64,000 nt of DNA from Callorhinus ursinus (Eukaryota; Chordata; Mammalia; Carnivora; Otariidae). Location: contig NW_020312827.1 in assembly GCF_003265705.1 (NCBI RefSeq), positions 15,716,154 through 15,780,153 on the forward strand, given 5' to 3'. Below the pieces are notes generated by a model. That model saw only the letters and a list, made by a program, of their open reading frames with translations. It did no database searches and was not told where the DNA came from. Each line of letters begins with the position of its first letter. Position 1 is the first letter of the stretch. Shown here one piece after another: positions 58,385 through 64,000 of this stretch. A program made the position numbers and the translations under genes.

Positions 58385-58828
58385 TACTAAAGAACAAAAA
58401 TCCAGCTAAATAAATTTGAAGATCTAATTGGCTTTATTACATGATTCATGAATCCACAGCATCTCATCTAGCAAATAGAGGGGAGCCCTAAGGACCTGTA
58501 CAAAATGGAAGTTTTTTGTAGGAAGAAGGATGGGGCAAGAAAGTTAGAAACAAACAAAAAAAGGGAAAAGCATTGTTTCAGGCAAGGTCACTTTCCCATA
58601 GGGGGAAGCAGGGAGGGTCTTATCATGCAGATTTTGTCTCCTGTTCTTTGGGGGATGGAGAGGGCCCCTGTGACAGATTATCTCATTGGTGTTTATCAAA
58701 AAATCCCTGACTGACCAGTTAAAACATTTCTGGGGGAGGTTAAAACTGCAATTAGGTTAAATATTAAGCCACAGTTGTTGACTTGGCCTAAGTGACGCCA
58801 TTTTGGACCTGTGGTTTTCTTTTTCACA
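58385..58828 (-). mobile_element. MER21-like ERVL solo LTR
   Basis: The minus strand starts TGTGAAAAAGAAAACCACAG, continues 'gtccaaaatggcgtcactta' and ends with an AATAAAG polyadenylation-type signal and 'tttttgttctttagta'. Flanks GGTGT (58381-58385) and GGTGA (58829-58833) give a probable 4-5 bp duplication. No internal coding sequence is present. The subfamily is tentative. Confidence 0.75.
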
Positions 58829-58989
58829 GGTGAGACATTTTCACTATATACCTTTAGAAGAATAAGCTTAACACAAATATTCCTGGTATTGCTAAATGCA
58901 ATTATGTTTCAGTGGGCTTTTTGAGTTCCCATATGTCCCAAATCTCTGCAGTCACAAAACATGTTATCATGAAATTCTAGCATACAGAA

Positions 58990-59040
58990 AATATATTTGG
59001 GGAAGTTATATATATATATAAAACATATATATATATTTTG
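58990..59040. repeat. (TA)n tract
   Basis: Two TATATATATA blocks separated by AAAACA. Confidence 0.85.
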
Positions 59041-59185
59041 CTAAGCTAAAAGAAAGAGTATGAACAATAACATAATCAATATTGATCATATTATGTTATT
59101 ACTCAATAGAGATCATTTTAACAGATATTGCCATTATTAAGGAGAGAAAACCTTTTATTATCATTGGCTTAAAAACTTTGACCTC

Positions 59186-59377
59186 GGGCGCCTGGGTGGC
59201 TCAGTTGGTTAAGCGACTGCCTTCGGCTCAGGTCATGATCCTGGAGTCCCGGGATCGAGTCCCACATCGGGCTCCCTGCTCAGCAGGGAGTCTGCTTCTC
59301 CCTCTGACCCTCTTCCCTCTCGTGCTCTCTATCTCTCATTCTCTCTCTCTCAAATAAATAAATAAAAACTTAAAAAA
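59186..59377 (+). mobile_element. Young CAN SINE, 'GCGACTGCC' subfamily
   Basis: GGGCGCCTGGGTGGCTCAG, TTAAGCGACTGCCTTCGGCT, 'atcctggagtcccgggatcg', a long CT tract and AAATAAATAAATAAAAAC plus an A run. Duplication aaaaactttgacctc / aaaaactttcacctc at 59171-59185 and 59378-59392 (one mismatch). Confidence 0.96.
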
Positions 59378-59392
59378 AAAAACTTTCACCTC

Positions 59393-59955
59393 AATATATA
59401 TCTAAAGCTGCCTGTTAGTGAAATAGCCAGGCTGTTTTCATTAAGTATGAAACCACCAGGCTGACATTTTCAGATTGAATTCATGGGAACTAACAACTTT
59501 CTAACATTTCCAATTTATTATGTTAGGTTTATAATTGTCACAAGATCATCTTAGAATTATAAAGTTTAGAGAGGGAAAAAAATGCTATCCTCAAGTACTC
59601 TATTCTGCATAATGCAAAAAAAATTTTTTTTTTTGCTCTACATCATTCAACAGTCGATTATTTTCTCAGTGGAAGTCTCCTTTACCACCTCCCTCACATT
59701 GATGTGTCACAGAATATAGACTTCGCCGTTTGATGGTGCTGTGGTTTTTCCTTTTTTTTTTTTTTAATTTGTGCTTAGATAGTGCTTTGCTTCAATATTC
59801 CTACAGATAAATGAACTTCAGAGTTGGAATGTCCAAGTCACATCTGCACTCCAGATATCTGCTTTGAGTTTCTGGCCTATTAGACACATCACTCTTTATT
59901 TGGATGTCGCTGCTTTAAGATTCCTTGTGGTATACGACAGAAACCATCTCTTTTC
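59393..59955. other. Unassigned sequence
   Basis: Contains A and T homopolymers near 59617-59635 and 59752-59764 but no recognisable element. Confidence 0.4.
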
Positions 59956-60266
59956 CACTTGGCACTAATCCTGCTCCAGCTCTTATGTTTTCTATCTCAG
60001 TAAATGGAACTATCACCTTCCCAGGGCCCAAGTCATCCTCAACCTACATCTATCACATCCATTTACATCTTTCATTATCACCAGCTCCTACATCTTATCT
60101 TTTAAATTCCTACTATTTCCTGTGTTCATCTTCCATCCGGCACAGCACTGCTATTCTCTTAGTTAAGACTCTTGCATTTTTTAACGATATCCTATATGTT
60201 CTCTCTGCCTCCATCTTTGCCTCTCTTAAATCCATTTTTAATTCTTCAGCCATAGTGAACTTTAAA
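59956..60266 (+). mobile_element. L2 LINE fragment
   Basis: 'tatctcagtaaatggaacta', 'ccaagtcatcctcaacctac' and 'tctgcctccatctttgcctc' follow sense L2. The 134-codon open frame at 59925-60329 spans L2 and the next transposon and is not a gene. Confidence 0.62.
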
Positions 60267-60268
60267 AT

Positions 60269-60471
60269 CAGCAGTTGGCAAACTATGGCCATGGGCCAAA
60301 TTGAGCCAGCTACCTGTTTTGGTAAATAAGATTTCATTGCAACACAGCACGTGCATTTGTTTATATCGTTATCTATGCTACCTTTATGCTACAAAGAAAG
60401 TGAAGCAAATGGTCCAAGGGGCATAAAATATTTGTTATCTACTTTCTACAGAACAATTGTGCTAACCCCTG
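60269..60471 (-). mobile_element. MER58-like hAT-Charlie DNA transposon
   Basis: Left terminus CAGCAGTTGGCAAACTATGG and right terminus AATTGTGCTAACCCCTG form the inverted repeats (consensus CAGGGGTCGGCAAAC). Internal 'catgggccaaattgagccag' and 'aagatttcattgcaacacag' are diagnostic. Flanking 8-mers tttaaaat / tccaatat share 5 of 8 positions, consistent with a decayed hAT duplication. It is non-autonomous. Confidence 0.82.
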
Positions 60472-60521
60472 TCCAATATCAAATAGTCCCCCAGGTTAAG
60501 TGCTTTTAAAGGTCTTCCATC

Positions 60522-60725
60522 GGGGCTCCTGGGTGGCTCAGTCATTAAGCGTCTGCCTTCGGCTCAGGTCATGATCCCAGCCATGGTCCTGGGATCGAGC
60601 CCCACATCGGGTTCCCTGCTCAGAGGGAAGCCTGCTTCTCCCTCTCCCACTCCCCCTGCTTGTGTTCCTCTCTCACTATATCTCTCTCTGCCAAATAAAT
60701 AAAATCTTTAAAAAAAATAAAAAAA
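60522..60725 (+). mobile_element. CAN SINE, 'GCGTCTGCC' subfamily with small internal insertion
   Basis: GGGGCTCCTGGGTGGCTCAG, CATTAAGCGTCTGCCTTCGG, then 'atcccagccatggtcctggg', where a few bases are added after ATCCCAG. CT tract and an AAATAAATAAAATC tail. Duplication taaaggtcttccatc / taaagtcctccaaca at 60507-60521 and 60726-60740. Confidence 0.95.
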
Positions 60726-60740
60726 TAAAGTCCTCCAACA

Positions 60741-61174
60741 TCCCTGGGGGAGTCCCACACCAGTCTCCAAGCTCACCTCTAAGCACTTCCTGATGTAAAT
60801 TGATGTCCCAACCATACCACACACAACAGTCCTTACCTCAGAGCCTTTAGTCACCATTACCAGATTGGTGAAATACTTCTTGTCTTCTACAGCTTGATAT
60901 CAATGTTTCTTTTTGTGGACAATATTCTTTGACCCTGGAAGTCTGAGGTATACACCCCTTGATACATAAACCCAGAACTTTCTGTGCTTGCTCCCATCAA
61001 AGCACATATATGCTGCAATCTATTTACCTATTATTTTTGCCTCCCAGTTAAACTGCCTCTCAAAACATTAATAGTGTGTGGTTCATAGCAAGAACTCAGC
61101 ATTGTCTGCTAAATGAATGAATAGATGCTTTTTGTGTCTTTCTATTCTTAAACTTTTCTATAATAAATTGTAAT
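60741..61174. other. Unassigned sequence
   Basis: Possible L2 remnants ('tgtggttcatagcaagaact', 'gctaaatgaatgaatagatg' near 61075-61125), too short to call firmly. Confidence 0.4.
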
Positions 61175-61188
61175 GATAATTATTTTTT

Positions 61189-61796
61189 CTTTTTTTTATT
61201 ATGTTATGTTAATTACCTTACATTACATCATTAGGTTTTGATGTAGTGTTCCATGATTCATTGTTTGCGTATAACACCCAGTGCTCCATTCATTACATGC
61301 CCTCTTTAATACCCATCACCAGGCTAACCCACCCCTCCACCCCCCTCCCCTCTAGAATGCTCAGTTTGTCTCTCAGAGTCCGTAGTCTCTCATGGTTCGT
61401 CTGCCCCTCTGATTTCCCCCCCTTCGTTTTCCCTTCCTACTATCTTCTTCTTTTTTAACATATAATGTATTATTTGTTTCAGAGGTACAGGTCTGATTCA
61501 ACAGTCTTACACAATTCACAGTGCTCACCATAGCACATACCCTCACCAATGTCTATCACCCAGCCACCCCATCCCTCCCCAACCCCACCACTCCAGCAAC
61601 CCTCAATTTGTTTCCTGAGATTAAGAATTCCTCATATCAGTGAGATCATATGATATATGTCTTTCTCTGATTGACTTATTTTGCTCAGCATAATACCCTC
61701 CAGTTCCATCCATGTCATTGCAAAAGGCAAGATTTCATTCCTTTTGATGGCTGCATAATTTTCCATTGTATATATACACCACATCTTCTTTATCCA
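61189..61796 (-). mobile_element. Twin-primed young L1: 3' segment (minus strand)
   Basis: The T-rich start at 61189 is the poly(A) tail on the minus strand. Reading the minus strand upstream to downstream: ORF2 end (61640-61796), 3' UTR unit A (61460-61640), internal A/GAA run (61440-61460), unit B (61200-61440), tail. The two-unit arrangement is the same as at 31.5 kb. Duplication gataattatttttt at 61175-61188 pairs with 63162-63175. Confidence 0.93.
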
Positions 61797-63161
61797 TGGA
61801 ACATTCTCCAGAATAGATCACATCCGAGGTCACAAATCAGGTCTCAACTGGTACCAAAAGATTGGGATCATTCCCTGTATATTTTCAGACCACAGTGCTT
61901 TGAAACTAGAACTCAATCACAAGAGGAAAGTTGGAAAGAACTCAAATACATGGAGGCTAAAGAGCATCCTACTAAAGAATGAATGGGTCAACCAGGAAAT
62001 TAAAGAAGAATTAAAAAAATTCATGGAAACCAATGAAAATGAAAACACAACTGTTCAAAATCTTTGGGATGCAGCAAAGGCAGTCCTAAGAGGAAAGTAT
62101 ATAGTAATATAAGCCTTTCTCAAGAAACAAGAAAGGTCTCAAATACACAACCTAACCCTACACCTAAAGGAGCTGGAGAAAGAACAGCAAATAAAGCCTA
62201 AACCCAGCAGGAGAAGAGAAATAATAAAGATCAGAGCAGAAATCAATGAAATAGAGACCAAAAGAACAGTAGAACAGATCAACAAAACTAGGAGCTGGTT
62301 CTTTGAAAGAATTAATAAGATTGATAAATCCCTGGCCAGACTTAACAAAGAGGAAAAAAATGACCCAAATAAATAAAATCATGAATGAAAGAGGAGAGAT
62401 CACAACCAACACCAAAGAAATACAAACAATTATAAGAACATATTATGAGCAACTATATGCCAGGTTCAACATCCACAAATCAACCAATGTGATACAATAC
62501 ACTAATAAAAGAAAGAACAAGAACCATATGATCCTCTCAATAGATGCAGAAAAAGCATTTGACAAAGTATAGCATTCTTTCTTGATCAAAACTCTTCAGA
62601 GTATAGGGATAGAGGGAACATACCTCAGTATCATAAAAGCCATCTATGAAAAACCCACAGTGAATATCATTCTTAATGGGGAAAAACTGAGAGCTTTCCC
62701 CCTAAGTTTAGGAACATGGCAGGGATGTCCACTATCAAGTCCTAGCCACAGCAATCAGACAACAAAAAGAAATAAAAGTCATCCGAATCAGCAAAGAAGA
62801 AGTCAAAATCTCACTCTTTGCAGATGATATGTCACTTTATGTGGAAAACCCAAAAGACTCCACCCCAAAACTGCTAGAACTCATACAGGAATTCAGTAAA
62901 GTGGCAGGATATAAAATCAATGCACAGAAATCAGTGGAATTCCTATACACCAAGAAACAAGACAGAAGAAAGAGAAATTAAGGAGTCAATCCCATTTACA
63001 ATTGCACCCAAAACCATAAGATACCTAGGAATGAATCTAACCAAAGAGGTAAAGAATCTGTACTCAGAAAACTATAAAATACTCATGAAAGAAATTGAGG
63101 AAGACACAAAGAAATGGAAAAACGTTCCATGCTCATGGATTGGATGAACAAATATTGTGAA
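61797..63161 (+). mobile_element. Twin-primed young L1: inverted 5' segment (ORF2 interior)
   Basis: The plus strand reads ORF2 from the end of the endonuclease region ('ccagaatagatcacatccga') through the reverse transcriptase to 'ccatgctcatggattgg'. Recognisable protein blocks are DAEKAFDKV (62540-62570), a GCPLS block near 62720 and the FADD box in 'tttgcagatgatatg' (62816-62830). Deletions remove sequence after 'caactatatgcc' (about 62462) and after the GCPLS block (about 62740), and frameshifts break it into short frames (61900-62112, 62303-62572, 62582-62827, 62920-63147). It is dead. Confidence 0.93.
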
Positions 63162-63234
63162 GATACTTATTTTTAAAGTGTCTTAGTCTCAATGTGTTGA
63201 AAGCATACCAATATCATACTAAGATGTAGATTTG

Positions 63235-63437
63235 CTGGGGTGCCTGGGTGCTGCAGTCGGTTGAACATCTGACTTGGTTTTGGCTCAGGTCATGATCTCA
63301 TGGTCGTGGGATTGAGCCCAGAATCTAGCTCTGTGCTAAATGTGGAATCTGCTTGGGATTCTCTCTCTCCCTCTTCCTCTGCCCCTCCCCACTGTGCACT
63401 CTCTCTCTTAAAATGAATAAATAAATCTCTTTAAAAA
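63235..63437 (+). mobile_element. CAN SINE, older subfamily
   Basis: GGGGTGCCTGGGTGCTGCAG head, GGTCATGATCTCATGG, a CT tract and AATGAATAAATAAATC plus an A run. Duplication aagatgtagatttg / aagatgtagatctg at 63221-63234 and 63438-63451. Confidence 0.95.
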
Positions 63438-63451
63438 AAGATGTAGATCTG

Positions 63452-64000
63452 TTTTATAGTTGTTAAGCAAATGCAATAGCAAATAATATTGTATATTTAA
63501 AAAAGATCTAATAGTTCATAAAGTGTCGTCCCATATATTTTCTCACTGAATTGATTCTTAGAAACAGCTCTGTGGTGCCAATCCGCTATAGTCATTTAAA
63601 TGCAACATCCAGCTTTGTGGAATGATTAAAAATGACTCAGAAAGTTGATACACAATTCTTGTAACACATGAACTCAGAGCATGGGTTATAATAAAAATAT
63701 ATTGTAATGAAAGTTCATTTTCAATTCAGTAGCTTCAGATTCCCTTTGCTAGAAATTGATCCCAGGGTCCATTTTCTTTTAGTTCTACCACTAATTCAAT
63801 CTCCTGCTCTTCTTAGATACGTGTTATTCTTCTGTTTGAAGGCAGGAAAATCATTGTTTCACTCTATTATTTTTCTTGAATATTAAAGCATAACAGTATA
63901 TTTTTCTTTAAGATATAACTCTTTGGAAATAAAAACTTTGTTCTACCTTTGAGAACATACATTTTACTTTTTAATTTTTCCCCTTGATCTGGATATGAGA
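63452..64000. other. Unassigned AT-rich sequence
   Basis: Nothing was recognised to the end of the window. Confidence 0.4.

Noticed and set aside
59925..60329. 134-codon plus-strand open frame
   Set aside because: It runs from L2 into a hAT-Charlie element with no motif or splice signal.
61671..63147. Possible reverse transcriptase gene
   Set aside because: It is an L1 ORF2 segment with deletions and frameshifts inside a twin-primed insertion. No intact catalytic domain.
301..63437. CRISPR-like array of recurring units
   Set aside because: The recurring units are dispersed SINEs on both strands with target duplications, at irregular distances. The genome is mammalian.
8206..63437. Dog as the source species
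   Set aside because: SINE heads read GCGCCTGGGTGGCTCAG and not the canid GGATCCCTGGGTGGCGCAG type. An arctoid carnivore fits better.

Overview
This is a 64 kb stretch of AT-rich, gene-poor mammalian nuclear DNA from a carnivore. The diagnostic elements are about 20 copies of the tRNA-Lys-derived CAN SINE (head 'GGGGCGCCTGGGTGGCTCAG', CT-rich middle, AATAAA-rich tail) and several young L1 3' ends. The SINE heads and bodies look like the arctoid type (bear, seal or mustelid lineage) and not like dog SINEC_Cf. The arctoid placement is inferred from recalled repeat consensus sequences. No database search was possible, so family names throughout are recognition calls.

I found no protein-coding exon I can defend, no rRNA or tRNA gene, no CpG island and no promoter. 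The longest open frames (169, 163, 144, 134 and 125 codons) are antisense or chance frames, most of them inside L1, L2 or purine-tract sequence. The window reads as intergenic or deep intronic DNA.

Layout: 0-3.5 kb holds two SINEs, an L1M 3' end, two MIRs and a small GC-richer patch. 3.5-10 kb is mostly unassigned sequence with MIR, MER5 and one SINE. 10-14.3 kb has two very young SINEs, a MaLR LTR and a HAL1-like element split by two SINEs. 15.3-15.8 kb is an MLT1 LTR and an L2 end. 18.5-23.7 kb is a deeply stratified ancient L1 (5' region, ORF1, start of ORF2, 3' end) carrying a SINE, an older L1 3' end that itself carries a young L1 3' end, another young L1 3' end and a SINE fragment. 26-28.1 kb is an L2 containing a MIR that was cut twice by MLT1 LTRs. 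28.85-29.06 kb is an (AAGGG)n/(AAGGA)n tract with an assembly gap. 29.6-30.1 kb is a Tigger-type DNA transposon. 31.2-32 kb is a young L1 3' end with a duplicated 3' UTR. 33.9-34.6 kb is L2 with SINEs. 35.5-38.6 kb is the largest repeat-poor block. 38.9-39.4 kb is an ERV LTR. 40.45 kb holds a textbook CTCF motif. 41-42.6 kb is L2 plus MLT1. 48-55 kb mixes L1M, L2, MLT1 and SINEs. 58.4-58.8 kb is a MER21-like LTR. 60.0-60.7 kb is L2, MER58-like and SINE. 61.2-63.2 kb is a twin-primed (5'-inverted) young L1 with matching target-site duplications.

There are no gene partnerships to describe. The readable content is transposon history, plus one strong architectural-protein motif and a few repeat-free blocks that could be conserved regulatory DNA. 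I found no new biological system. The best leads are the duplicated 3' UTR of the young L1 lineage, the twin-primed L1, the CTCF motif and the AAGGG-type pentamer tract.
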